This document shows, one piece after another, positions 50,962 through 58,890 of a stretch of 64,000 bases of DNA. The stretch's first letter is position 1. Each line of letters begins with the position of its first letter. The notes under the pieces were generated by a model that saw only the letters and a list, made by a program, of their open reading frames with translations, was not told the DNA's origin and did no database searches. Source of the DNA: Microbacterium sp. AK009 (GTDB lineage: Bacteria > Actinomycetota > Actinomycetes > Actinomycetales > Microbacteriaceae). Made by a program: the position numbers and the translations under genes. The DNA lies in contig NZ_JACCCG010000003.1 in the NCBI RefSeq assembly GCF_013410955.1, positions 186,001 to 250,000 of the forward strand, given 5' to 3'.

Positions 50962-51630
50962 CTATGTCGCCTGGTCGAGGCGCTTGTCGAGGAACACCCG
51001 CACGTCCCGCAGCTCCTCCTCGGACACACTGTGCGTGAGTCCCGGGTACAGCCGTCCGCTGAGATCGACGTGGTCGGGGAGCCACTGCGCGGTGTGCTGG
51101 ACGAGGGCCGGGGGGATGACGTCGTCGCGGGACCCGCGACCCCAGAACACCGGCGGGCGGCGTGCCGCGAGGGCGGCGTCGCCGGGGAGCGGGCCCGGCG
51201 TGACATAGCCCGACAGGTTCACCGCGAACGCGAAGCGCTCGTGATCGAGCCGCAGCGCCTGCAGCCCCACGGCCGCGCCCTGCGAGAAGCCCAGAAGGCC
51301 GACGCTCGTGGCGGGCGCCGCCGCGGCATCCAGCCACCGCAGGAGTGCCGTCGCGGCGGAGGTGACCGCTCCCGGATCACGGCTCTCGAGGCCTTCGATG
51401 GGGTACCAGGAGTACCCGGGCGAGGGCCACGGCGGAGCCAGCGGCGCGCGCACCGCGGCGACGACGAAGTCGGGCGGGAGGTGGGGCACGAGTCCGAACA
51501 GGTCGCGCTCGTCGGCGCCGTAGCCGTGCAGCAGCACCAGCAGAGGGCGCCCCGCGCGGTCGCGGGGCTCCGCTGACCACAGGGCCAGGTCGTCGGCGAG
51601 GGCGAGGGCGGGAGCGGGCTCGTCGGACAT
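50962..51630 (-). CDS. Phospholipase/carboxylesterase-like alpha/beta hydrolase
   Basis: This 222-residue protein is an alpha/beta hydrolase of the phospholipase/carboxylesterase (YpfH/PLCE) group. The oxyanion loop 'LLHGYGADERDLF' and nucleophile S116 in 'LLGFSQGAA' are clear; D169 in 'GSRDDVIPP' and H200 in 'GLTHSVS' complete the triad. Members hydrolyse short carboxylic esters or depalmitoylate proteins. ATG 51630 is preceded by GGAAGG; a longer frame upstream is not supported. It is divergent from the Nudix gene. Confidence 0.88.
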   Translation of the reverse strand: MSDEPAPALALADDLALWSAEPRDRAGRPLLVLLHGYGADERDLFGLVPHLPPDFVVAAVRAPLAPPWPSPGYSWYPIEGLESRDPGAVTSAATALLRWLDAAAAPATSVGLLGFSQGAAVGLQALRLDHERFAFAVNLSGYVTPGPLPGDAALAARRPPVFWGRGSRDDVIPPALVQHTAQWLPDHVDLSGRLYPGLTHSVSEEELRDVRVFLDKRLDQAT

Positions 51631-51717
51631 GCCGACATCCTTCCAGAGCCTCCCGACAGGCCGCCCTCCGGATCCGCGCTCCTCGGCGATCGCCACGCCT
51701 CGGGGTATACATGACCT

Positions 51718-52341
51718 ATGCCGGTGCGTACCCCAGACCCCGACCCGAGCGAGAACGACGACGCCCGCGGCGCTCGCCGCGACCCGCTCGACGGGCTCGG
51801 CGGCGGCTCGACGGGCTCGTCCGCCAACCCCGGATGGCTGAGCGACATCGAACTGGCCGAGGCCCGCCGACGGCTGCCGATGCTCTACGTCGAGGCCATT
51901 CCCGTCCGCACCGACGGCATGGGGCAGGTGATCCAGGTCGGCATCCTGCTGCGGGCGACCCCTGTCGGGGAGATCACCCGCTCGATCGTCTCGGGACGGG
52001 TGCGGTACGGAGAGACGGTGCGTGACGCGCTGTTCCGCCACCTCGAGAACGACCTCGGCCCGATGGCCTTCCCGCTCCTGCCGCCTCAGCCCGTGCCGTT
52101 CACCGTGGCCGAGTACTTCCCCCTCCCCGGCGTCAGCGCCTTCCACGACGACCGGCAGCACGCGGTGTCGCTGGCGTTCGTCGTGCCGGTCACCGGCACC
52201 TGCGAGCCGCGTCAGGACGCGCTCGAAGTCACCTGGCTCTCGCCCGACGAAGCGTCGACCGACGCCGTCGCGGCGGAGATGGAGGGTGGCCGCGGAACCC
52301 TTATCCGCCTCGCGCTGGCGAGCGTGGGCGCGCTGCGCTGA
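51718..52341 (+). CDS. DUF4916/Nudix-fold protein
   Basis: This 207-residue protein matches the actinobacterial DUF4916 group of the Nudix superfamily. After a disordered 35-residue N-terminus comes 'GWLSDIELAEARRRLPMLYVEA', the family start. The Nudix box is degenerate: 'GETVRDALFRHLENDLG' keeps the first Glu and an Arg but has His-Leu-Glu-Asn where REUxEE is expected, so hydrolysis is doubtful. TATACA lies six bases before ATG (leaderless type). It is followed by a membrane AlbA_2 gene nine bases on, probably co-transcribed. Confidence 0.8.
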   Translation: MPVRTPDPDPSENDDARGARRDPLDGLGGGSTGSSANPGWLSDIELAEARRRLPMLYVEAIPVRTDGMGQVIQVGILLRATPVGEITRSIVSGRVRYGETVRDALFRHLENDLGPMAFPLLPPQPVPFTVAEYFPLPGVSAFHDDRQHAVSLAFVVPVTGTCEPRQDALEVTWLSPDEASTDAVAAEMEGGRGTLIRLALASVGALR

Positions 52342-52350
52342 GAGGGACGG

Positions 52351-53187
52351 ATGCCGCAGAGCCCCCTCCTGGTCGATTTCGCCGTCGCGCTGCCGATCGC
52401 CGTCGGCATCGCGTATCTGCTCGCCCGTCTGATCCTGGCGGTCTTCGGCAGACGCCTGTCGCTGAGCGTCACGGCGATGACGCTGATCTCGCTGCTCGGA
52501 TTCAGCGTGGGGATCTTCCTGGCCGGAATGTTCCTCTACGGCCAGCGGCTCTGGATGCCCACCACCCTCCTCCTCACGTTCGGCTCGAGCCTCGGGCTGT
52601 CGTTCCTCGTCGCGGCGATCGTCGCCCTCACGCAACGCGGGGTCGGCGACACCGACGTCTCGGCGGTGCTGCGCGCGGGGGAGTCGGAGCGCTCGGAGTT
52701 CAAGGAGACGGCACGCTGGAACGTGCGCGAGAGCAGGAAGGATGCACGGATGGAGCTCGCGATCGCCAAGACGATCGCGGCGTTCCTCAACAGTCGAGGC
52801 GGCGTCCTCGTCATCGGCGCGAACGATGCCGGTGAGGCGGTGGGACTCGACCGCGACCTCGCGACCCTCCGCACGCCCGACCACGATCGCTTCGAGCTGT
52901 GGCTTCGCGACATGCTCTCCACGACGCTCGGCCGGAATGCGGCGGCGCTCCCGCGCATCCGGTTCGTCGGCGTGTCACCGGGCGACGCGGTCGTCTGCGC
53001 GGTGGAGTGCCCGCCGTCACCGAAGCCGGTCTTCGTCGCGGCCGGCGGGGGCGGCGCGACGACGGAGCTGTGGATCCGAGTGGGCAACTCCACCCGTGCG
53101 CTGCCGGTCGACGAAGCCTTGGAGTACGTCCAGCGTCACTGGCGTCCGACCCTGGCGTCTGTCCTGACCGGTCGCCCCGCGGCCTGA
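52351..53187 (+). CDS. Membrane-tethered Schlafen AlbA_2 domain protein
   Basis: This 278-residue protein has three or so N-terminal membrane helices (residues about 8-100) followed by a Schlafen AlbA_2 domain (about 105-270): 'RAGESERSEFKETARWN', 'LAIAKTIAAFLNSRGGVLVIG', and 'EAVGLDRDL'. AlbA_2 domains bind nucleic acid and occur in antiviral and regulatory proteins; many bacterial ones are fused to HTH or DNA-processing domains, and an N-terminal membrane anchor is less common. It is downstream of the Nudix-like gene and has AGGGACGG upstream of ATG. Confidence 0.82.
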   Translation: MPQSPLLVDFAVALPIAVGIAYLLARLILAVFGRRLSLSVTAMTLISLLGFSVGIFLAGMFLYGQRLWMPTTLLLTFGSSLGLSFLVAAIVALTQRGVGDTDVSAVLRAGESERSEFKETARWNVRESRKDARMELAIAKTIAAFLNSRGGVLVIGANDAGEAVGLDRDLATLRTPDHDRFELWLRDMLSTTLGRNAAALPRIRFVGVSPGDAVVCAVECPPSPKPVFVAAGGGGATTELWIRVGNSTRALPVDEALEYVQRHWRPTLASVLTGRPAA

Positions 53188-53274
53188 GCGGCGGTCGCCC
53201 GATCTCCGTCCCGCGGGGGAGGAATCCGCCGACACGCGCGCCTAGCCTCGAGGGACCGACGGGAAAGGAACCGG

Positions 53275-53538
53275 ATGACCCACACGAATCGTCCTGAATC
53301 GCCCGCCCAGATCGCGGTGTGGTACTTCGTCGGCGCGACGTTCGCCTTCTCGCTTCCGAACCTGCTCTTCCCCGACGCGGCGCTGTGGATGCGCATCCTG
53401 CTCTTCGTCGCCGGCATGGCGCTGATGATCGCCGGCGGATTCCGCCTCGCGCACGAGGTCGGCGCGCGCCGTGGCGGGCCAGGGGGCGACGTGCCGACGC
53501 CGACCGCGCCGCCCGGGCCGGGGCCGTCCGGCGACTGA
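53275..53538 (+). CDS. Small two-helix membrane protein
   Basis: This 87-residue protein has two hydrophobic segments ('IAVWYFVGATFAFSLPNLLF' and 'RILLFVAGMALMIAGGF') and a Gly/Pro-rich tail. AAAGGA precedes ATG 53275. It is of unknown function. The intergenic 53539-53604 before the riboswitch shows nothing else. Confidence 0.6.
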   Translation: MTHTNRPESPAQIAVWYFVGATFAFSLPNLLFPDAALWMRILLFVAGMALMIAGGFRLAHEVGARRGGPGGDVPTPTAPPGPGPSGD

Positions 53539-53604
53539 GAGCGACCGAACCCCCGCGTCATCCGGGCGCGCGAGCTTGCGCCCAAAGCATGAACTGTGCT
53601 TCAC

Positions 53605-53715
53605 TGTTCTCCGAAGGGGAGTAATCCTCGCGACGCATCGACAGTACGGTCACCCACGTGACCCGGTGCGTGGGGCAATGGACGCCGATGAGACCTTCAC
53701 GACACTCGTGGAGGT
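53605..53715 (+). ncRNA. yybP-ykoY (manganese) riboswitch upstream of terC
   Basis: The two conserved blocks of this riboswitch are present in order: AGGGGAGTA (53615-53623) and GAGACCTTC (53690-53698), about 70 bases apart, with pairing segments between. They lie just before the TerC start at 53722. In other bacteria this RNA binds Mn2+ and turns on Mn efflux genes. Confidence 0.85.
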
Positions 53716-53721
53716 TCTCTC

Positions 53722-54750
53722 ATGTCCGTCCCCCTCTGGGCGTGGTTCGTCGTCCTCGGCGTCATCGTCGCGATGCTCGCCGTCGACCTCGTCGCCCACC
53801 GCAAAGCGCACGTCATCGGCGTCCGCGAGGCCGCGGCCTGGTCGATCGTCTGGGTGCTCTCGGGCATCACGTTCGGCATCGTCGTCTGGAACTCGTGGGG
53901 CGCGGAGTTCGGTCAGCAGTACTTCGCCGGATACGTGATCGAGAAATCCCTCGCCGTCGACAACGTGTTCGTCTGGGCGATCATCTTCGCCGCGTTCGCC
54001 GTGCCCCGCGAATATCAGCACCGCGTGCTCTTCCTCGGTGTCCTCGGCGCCCTCGTCTTCCGCGGGATCTTCATCGCCGCCGGTGCCGCGCTCATCGAGA
54101 ACTTCTCGTGGATCCTCTACGTCTTCGCCGCGTTCCTCATCCTCACCGGCATTCAGATGATCCGCACGCGCAACGAGCACGTCCACCCCGAGAAGTCGCG
54201 GACCCTGAAACTCTTCCGCCGCTTCGTGCCCATGACCGACGCGTATCACGGGCAGCGCTTCCTGGTCCGGAAGGCCGGCGTGCTGCTGGCGACCCCGCTG
54301 CTGGCGGTGCTCGTGCTCGTCGAGGTGACCGACATCATCTTCGCCGTCGACTCGATCCCTGCGATCTTCGCCGTCACCAGTGAGCCGTTCCTCGTCTTCA
54401 CCGCCAACGCGTTCGCGATCCTGGGCCTCCGGGCGATGTACTTCCTCCTCGCCGACCTCATCCACCGCTTCCGCTACCTCAAGATCGGTCTCGCCTTCGT
54501 GCTCGTCTGGGTCGGTGTGAAGATGGCCCTCCTCGACGTCGTGAAGATCCCGACCCTCGTGTCGCTCGCGGTCGTCGCCGCGATCATCGCGATCGCCATC
54601 ACCGCGTCGCTCGTCGCGACCCGGGGCCAGGGCCGCCGTGAGATCGAGGTGGAGTCGGCGGGAGCCTTCCGAACCGCGACCGAGGAGGAGATGGCCGAAC
54701 TCGAGCCGGTCTTCCGCTCGCGTCGCGCCCTGGCCGGGAGCCGGCGATGA
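53722..54750 (+). CDS. TerC family membrane protein (Mn2+ exporter type)
   Basis: This 342-residue protein has about seven to nine membrane helices with the TerC acidic motifs 'SLAVDNVFVW' and 'TDIIFAVDSIPAIFAVT', which bind metal in the membrane. TerC proteins of the Alx/MntX type export Mn2+. A yybP-ykoY riboswitch lies directly upstream, so it is probably induced by excess manganese. The C-terminal 50 residues are polar and cytoplasmic. The stop overlaps the next small gene (ATGA). A second TerC gene with the same riboswitch lies at 63049. Confidence 0.9.
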   Translation: MSVPLWAWFVVLGVIVAMLAVDLVAHRKAHVIGVREAAAWSIVWVLSGITFGIVVWNSWGAEFGQQYFAGYVIEKSLAVDNVFVWAIIFAAFAVPREYQHRVLFLGVLGALVFRGIFIAAGAALIENFSWILYVFAAFLILTGIQMIRTRNEHVHPEKSRTLKLFRRFVPMTDAYHGQRFLVRKAGVLLATPLLAVLVLVEVTDIIFAVDSIPAIFAVTSEPFLVFTANAFAILGLRAMYFLLADLIHRFRYLKIGLAFVLVWVGVKMALLDVVKIPTLVSLAVVAAIIAIAITASLVATRGQGRREIEVESAGAFRTATEEEMAELEPVFRSRRALAGSRR

Positions 54751-55160
54751 GCGAGACCACCCGAACGCGCCGGCCCCGCGCGGCTCTCCTCATCGCCCTC
54801 CCGGCCCTCGGGCTCCTCGCCCTCCTGGCCCTCGCCGTCGTGAGCGGACCGGAGAGCGGGTGCGGCAATCCCTTCGGTTGCGGCAGCGTGAGAAACGCCG
54901 GCGACTCCGACCTCACCGTGGTCGCCTTCGAAGCGGATGGCACGGAGCGGGCCACCTACGCCGTGGCACCGGGTTCGCGCGATCCGCTGCTCGGAGTCAC
55001 GAACGAGATCACGGTGCCCGAGGCGTCCTGCCTCACCGTCCACGGCGGGCCCTTCTGGCTGGACCGTGTGGAGGTGCAGACCGCCGGCGACACGGCGCGA
55101 GTGCCCATCGACCACTGGGGGGCGCGCGTCGAACTGCAGGGCGGCGCCTGCCCGGACTGA
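54747..55160 (+). CDS. Small membrane-anchored protein
   Basis: This 137-residue protein has one hydrophobic segment near the N-terminus (residues about 11-33) and an extracytoplasmic domain with four cysteines ('ESGCGNPFGCGSVRN'). It starts inside the terC stop (ATGA overlap), so it is translated with TerC and may be an accessory to metal export. No family is recognised. Confidence 0.65.
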   Translation: MSETTRTRRPRAALLIALPALGLLALLALAVVSGPESGCGNPFGCGSVRNAGDSDLTVVAFEADGTERATYAVAPGSRDPLLGVTNEITVPEASCLTVHGGPFWLDRVEVQTAGDTARVPIDHWGARVELQGGACPD

Positions 55161-55336
55161 CAGCGGCGGAGCGCCCCGCCCCCTTCCGGCGAGAGTGCAT
55201 CTGCGCGCCGAGAACGCGGGGTCCACCCGCATCCTCGGAGGCCGGATGGATTCTCGTCGGGGCAGGGGGGCGAGGAGACGCGGAGCCGGCGGAGGCGGGG
55301 TTGGCGAGGCGCGGGCGCGCGCGACAGAATCGAAGG

Positions 55337-55636
55337 ATGGCAGGCGGCGGCTCATGGACATTCCTCACCCACCACGCGCACGTCCTCGTCGCCGTCGCCG
55401 ACAACAACGACGTCACTCTCGCCGAGATCGCCCGCATCGTGGGGATCTCCGAGCGTTCCACGGTGACGATCCTGAACGATCTCGTGGCCGAGGGATACGT
55501 CGAACGCGAGCGACGCGGGCGCCGGAACCACTACACGGTGCGTTCGACCCAGCCGCTGCGGCATCCCTCCAACGCCGGCCACACGATCGGCGACCTCATC
55601 GGGGCTCTCAGCCGAGTCACGATCAGCAGCGCATAG
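55337..55636 (+). CDS. Small winged-helix transcriptional regulator
   Basis: This 99-residue protein has a winged helix typical of actinobacterial one-domain regulators: 'SWTFLTHHAHVLVAVADN', 'TLAEIARIVGISERSTVTILNDL' and the wing 'GYVERERRGRRNHYTV'. It resembles MarR/AsnC-type HTH proteins but is too short for an effector domain. CAGAAT lies six bases before ATG 55337 (leaderless type); GAAGG also precedes it. Targets are unknown. Confidence 0.8.
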   Translation: MAGGGSWTFLTHHAHVLVAVADNNDVTLAEIARIVGISERSTVTILNDLVAEGYVERERRGRRNHYTVRSTQPLRHPSNAGHTIGDLIGALSRVTISSA

Positions 55637-55645
55637 CCTGAAACG

Positions 55646-56572
55646 GTGTTCGACAGCCCGTTGTCCGCCTCGGCCTACGAGGTGCTGCAGGTCGACCCCA
55701 CGGCCGATGACGAGACCCTCCGCCGCGCCTACCGCCTGCGGCTGCGCCAGACCCACCCCGACACCGGCGGCGATGCCGCGGTGTTCGTGCAGGTGCAGCG
55801 TGCCTGGGAACTCGTCGGCACCGCCGAGGCCCGCGCGGCCTACGACCGCGGGCACGGCTTCGGCGCCGAGCCGGCACCGGAATGGTCCGGATGGCGCCCG
55901 CCGGCGCCCCGCGCCGACACGCGTCCCCGCGCGCGGTCGTACGGGCACCCCGGTGGGTGGCGTCGCGAGCGGTACCTGACCCTCATCCGCGAGTGGGTCG
56001 GACGCGGTGTCACCCTCGACGATCCCTACGACCCGGCGCTCGTCCGCTCCGCGCCCCACCACCTGCGCCGCCTGCTGGCCGACGCCCTCGCCGAGGAGGA
56101 GACCGCCCGCACCGTCGCCGACCTCGGGATGGGCTACACCGTGTGGCACGACGTCGCCGCGTCGGGCCGCGACGGCGACCCCGACGTCAAGCTCGATCAC
56201 ATCGTGCTGGGCCCGAGCGGGCTCTTCGGGATCCTCTCCGAGGACTTCGGCGGACCGGTCGGGGTCCGGCGGGGCGAGATCGTCGGCGACGGGATCCCCG
56301 AGGGATCGGTCGCGGGACTGCTGTCGCGGATGCGGGTGGTCTCCCGCGCCGCACGGGTGAAGTTCACCGGCGCCATCGTGGTGCTCCCCGATGAGGACGT
56401 CACCGAGATGATCCAGGAGCTCGGCAAGGTCAAGGGCGTGCCGGTGGCCCTCGTCTCACGCAGTGCGCTGGCCACGGTGCTGCGCCGTGGCCTTCCCGGT
56501 GCCCGCGCCATCGGGGGAACCGAGCTGTTCGAGGTCCGCACGCGGCTGCAGCACACCGCCCAGTTCGTCTGA
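55646..56572 (+). CDS. J-domain protein with NERD-like C-terminus
   Basis: This 308-residue protein has an N-terminal DnaJ domain with the HPD motif (H37-P38-D39 in 'RQTHPDTGGD') that stimulates DnaK ATPase. Residues about 75-110 are Pro/Arg-rich. The C-terminal part (about 150-300) contains 'DVKLDHIVLGPSGLFGI', which resembles a NERD/PD-(D/E)xK-like nuclease-related fold. This combination is not typical of co-chaperones and could target Hsp70 to nucleic acid. TAGCCT is six bases before GTG 55646, with only nine bases from the previous stop. Confidence 0.78.
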   Translation: MFDSPLSASAYEVLQVDPTADDETLRRAYRLRLRQTHPDTGGDAAVFVQVQRAWELVGTAEARAAYDRGHGFGAEPAPEWSGWRPPAPRADTRPRARSYGHPGGWRRERYLTLIREWVGRGVTLDDPYDPALVRSAPHHLRRLLADALAEEETARTVADLGMGYTVWHDVAASGRDGDPDVKLDHIVLGPSGLFGILSEDFGGPVGVRRGEIVGDGIPEGSVAGLLSRMRVVSRAARVKFTGAIVVLPDEDVTEMIQELGKVKGVPVALVSRSALATVLRRGLPGARAIGGTELFEVRTRLQHTAQFV

Positions 56573-56590
56573 GGTCCGGTGCCGCTTCGC

Positions 56591-58108
56591 TCAGCCGGTC
56601 AGGCCGAACAGCTCCAGCGGGTGGGTGAGCCGCCACCAGAACGACGGCTCCTCGACATCCTGCGCGAGCTCGAGCCCGACGACGCTGTCATCGAGCGCGC
56701 CGGTCGCGGTGAGCGCGCCGACCGTGTCGCCTTCGGCGCGGAGATCGTCGAGGTCGAAGGTCGACTCGACGGTCGCCGTGCCGCCGTTCCACGCGATCAC
56801 CGCGGCATCCGCACTCGTCACGATCGGGACGTCCTCGCCCCAGGCGGTGCGGACGTACCCGGTCGTCGTGCCCGCCGGCACCGCCACCGTCGGCTGCAGC
56901 TCGGCCTCGAGCTGGGCGTAGAGGGCGCGGGATGCCGCGAGGCGCGCCTCATCATCGGGCTGACCGAGGACGGCGGCGTAGAGGGTCACCGGCGTCTCGG
57001 CGACCGTGATGTTCTTCGCCGAGAGCAGGCTCCACCGGTCGAGGGTGCCGGTCTTGATGCCGACGACGCCCGGGTCGGCGAGGAGGCCGTTGGTGTTGGT
57101 CACGAGCCCCGCGCCGGGGATCTCCACGGCCTGCTTGGCGACGATCTCGGCGACCACGGGGTTCGCCAGCGCGCGCTCCGCGAGCGGGATGAGGGCGTCG
57201 GGGCTGGCGCTGTTGCGCTCGTCGATGCCGGTCGGCTCGACGATCGTGAGCCCTGAGATCCCGTGCCGGTCGAGCCAGCTCGCCGCGGCGTTCGCGAACA
57301 CCGCGTCGGTGGGGTAGAGGTACGACGCGAGGCGATCGGCGTAGTTGTTCGCCGACCCGATGAGGATGCCCTCGAGCATCTGGTACATCGAGAGGGTGCC
57401 CCCGACGGGGACGTCGAGGGCCGATTCGCCGCCGGCCAGGTAGTTCCAGTACTCGTCGCTGTCGCGTCCGGTGAAGCGGAACTCCGGTCCCGGTTCACCC
57501 GGGGCGAGCGGAAGCTCATCGAGGACGACGAGGGCGGTGACGACCTTGGTGATGCTCGCGATGGCGTCGCGGTCGGCGCTGGACGCCAACGGTCCGCCGA
57601 TGCCCTCGACGGCGACGGCGGCGCTCCCCTCGGCGGGCCAGACCGGTGCCGCGGCGGGAGCTGAGACCGGGAGGACCTGCACGGCTTCGACCTCGGGGGT
57701 CACGGCGTACAGCGGCCAGAGCCCGGTGGTCGCGGCGTAGCCGCCGACGAGACCGAGGATCACCGCGGCGGGGAGGAGGACGCCGGGGCGGAAGAGCGAG
57801 CGGCGCGGAGCGCCGGCGAGCAGGTCGGTGCCCACCGGCACGTACGGCACGCCCCCGCCGGAGAGGTCTGTGAATCCGGGCGGGCGGGCGAGGATCGCGG
57901 ACTCATCGACCCAGGTGAGGGCGGTGGGATGCCGCGACTCGGCGACGATCGACGGCTCGGCCAGGCTCGATCGCGACGGTGACGGGGCGGCGTCGCCCTC
58001 GGGTGCGGTCAGCACTCCGGCGTGAGACGGCGACTGCGCAGCATCCGTCTCCCCCTGTTGCCGGCGCAGGGCGCGACGTGTGAGGGGGTGCCGGTCGTCC
58101 TCCGCCAT
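56591..58108 (-). CDS. D-alanyl-D-alanine carboxypeptidase-like protein with long cytoplasmic N-terminus
   Basis: This 505-residue protein has a Pro/Ser-rich cytoplasmic N-terminus (1-108), one membrane helix (about 109-132) and an extracellular penicillin-binding-protein-like domain with SxxK S185-K188 in 'ASITKVV', SxN S252-N254 in 'GSANNYADRL' and KTG 352-354 in 'GIKTGT'. This is a low-molecular-weight PBP (DacA-like) that trims peptidoglycan pentapeptides. The long intracellular tail is unusual and may be phosphorylated or bind division proteins. TAGCGT six bases before ATG 58108 suggests leaderless initiation. Confidence 0.88.
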   Translation of the reverse strand: MAEDDRHPLTRRALRRQQGETDAAQSPSHAGVLTAPEGDAAPSPSRSSLAEPSIVAESRHPTALTWVDESAILARPPGFTDLSGGGVPYVPVGTDLLAGAPRRSLFRPGVLLPAAVILGLVGGYAATTGLWPLYAVTPEVEAVQVLPVSAPAAAPVWPAEGSAAVAVEGIGGPLASSADRDAIASITKVVTALVVLDELPLAPGEPGPEFRFTGRDSDEYWNYLAGGESALDVPVGGTLSMYQMLEGILIGSANNYADRLASYLYPTDAVFANAAASWLDRHGISGLTIVEPTGIDERNSASPDALIPLAERALANPVVAEIVAKQAVEIPGAGLVTNTNGLLADPGVVGIKTGTLDRWSLLSAKNITVAETPVTLYAAVLGQPDDEARLAASRALYAQLEAELQPTVAVPAGTTTGYVRTAWGEDVPIVTSADAAVIAWNGGTATVESTFDLDDLRAEGDTVGALTATGALDDSVVGLELAQDVEEPSFWWRLTHPLELFGLTG

Positions 58109-58152
58109 CCGCCTACGCTACAACGCCGACGGCGATATGATGATCGCCGAAA

Positions 58153-58241
58153 CCACGGGAGTCCGGCGAGCCGGGCTGAGAGGGAGCGGACCGCGCTCCG
58201 ACCGTCGAACCTGATCTGGGTCATGCCAGCGCAGGAAGGGA
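58153..58241 (+). ncRNA. TPP riboswitch (THI element)
   Basis: The conserved THI elements appear in order: ACGGGAGTCCGG (58155-58166), GGGCTGAGAGGGAG (58173-58186), and GAACCTGATCTGGG with CATGCCAGCGCAGGAAGGGA (58206-58240). It ends just before YkoE, so thiamine pyrophosphate probably represses the transporter. Confidence 0.95.
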
Positions 58242-58247
58242 GTACTG

Positions 58248-58886
58248 ATGCACACGCACACGTCCACGACCGCGTCATCGGCCACCGGCACCGGAGGCGG
58301 CCACCGTTTCCGGTGGCGCGTCATCGACATCGTCATCGCCAGCGTCCTCGGCGTCGCGGCCGGACTGGTGTTCCTGCTGTGGAACATCGCCTATCTCGGG
58401 CCGAGCAATGTCCTGAGCCCGCTCCTGCCGGGCCTGCAGGGCCTCCTCGACGGACCGTGGCTGTTCGCCGGCGTGCTCGGAGCCCTCATCATCCGCAAGC
58501 CCGGCGCGGCCATCTACACCGAGACGCTCGCGGCGGTCGTCTCGGCTCTCGTCGGCAACACCTGGGGCGGGTTCCTCACGATCGAGGCCGGTCTCGTCCA
58601 GGGCCTGGGCGCCGAGCTGATCTTCCTGATCTTCTTCTACAGGCGCTGGAGCCTCCCCGTCGCCGTGCTCGCCGGTATGGGCGCCGCGCTCGCCGGCGGC
58701 ATCAATAACCTGATCCTCTGGTACCCGGGCTCGGGGAGCCTGTTCATCACGGTGTACCTCGCCAGCACGCTCGTGTCGGGGGCGCTCATCGCCGGGGCGC
58801 TGTCGTGGCTGCTCGCGCGCGGCCTCGCGGCGACCGGCGCGCTCGACCGCTTCGCGATCGGGCGCGAGGCGCGCGCGCGCGTCTAG
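58248..58886 (+). CDS. ykoE: ECF transporter S-component YkoE (HMP/thiamine)
   Basis: This 212-residue protein has about six membrane helices and matches YkoE, the substrate-binding component of an energy-coupling-factor-like transporter for the thiamine pyrimidine moiety HMP or thiamine. 'GLQGLLDGPWLFAGVLGALI' and 'RKPGAAIYTETLAAVVSALVG' are YkoE-type blocks. A TPP riboswitch precedes it and ATPase and T-component genes follow, so substrate assignment is strong. Confidence 0.9.
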   Translation: MHTHTSTTASSATGTGGGHRFRWRVIDIVIASVLGVAAGLVFLLWNIAYLGPSNVLSPLLPGLQGLLDGPWLFAGVLGALIIRKPGAAIYTETLAAVVSALVGNTWGGFLTIEAGLVQGLGAELIFLIFFYRRWSLPVAVLAGMGAALAGGINNLILWYPGSGSLFITVYLASTLVSGALIAGALSWLLARGLAATGALDRFAIGREARARV

Positions 58887-58890
58887 ACCG

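Noticed and set aside
50772..51038. 88-residue open frame in the ABC-F/esterase gap
   Set aside because: Arg/Ala-rich shadow frame over an inverted repeat, overlapping the esterase end, without family or start signals.
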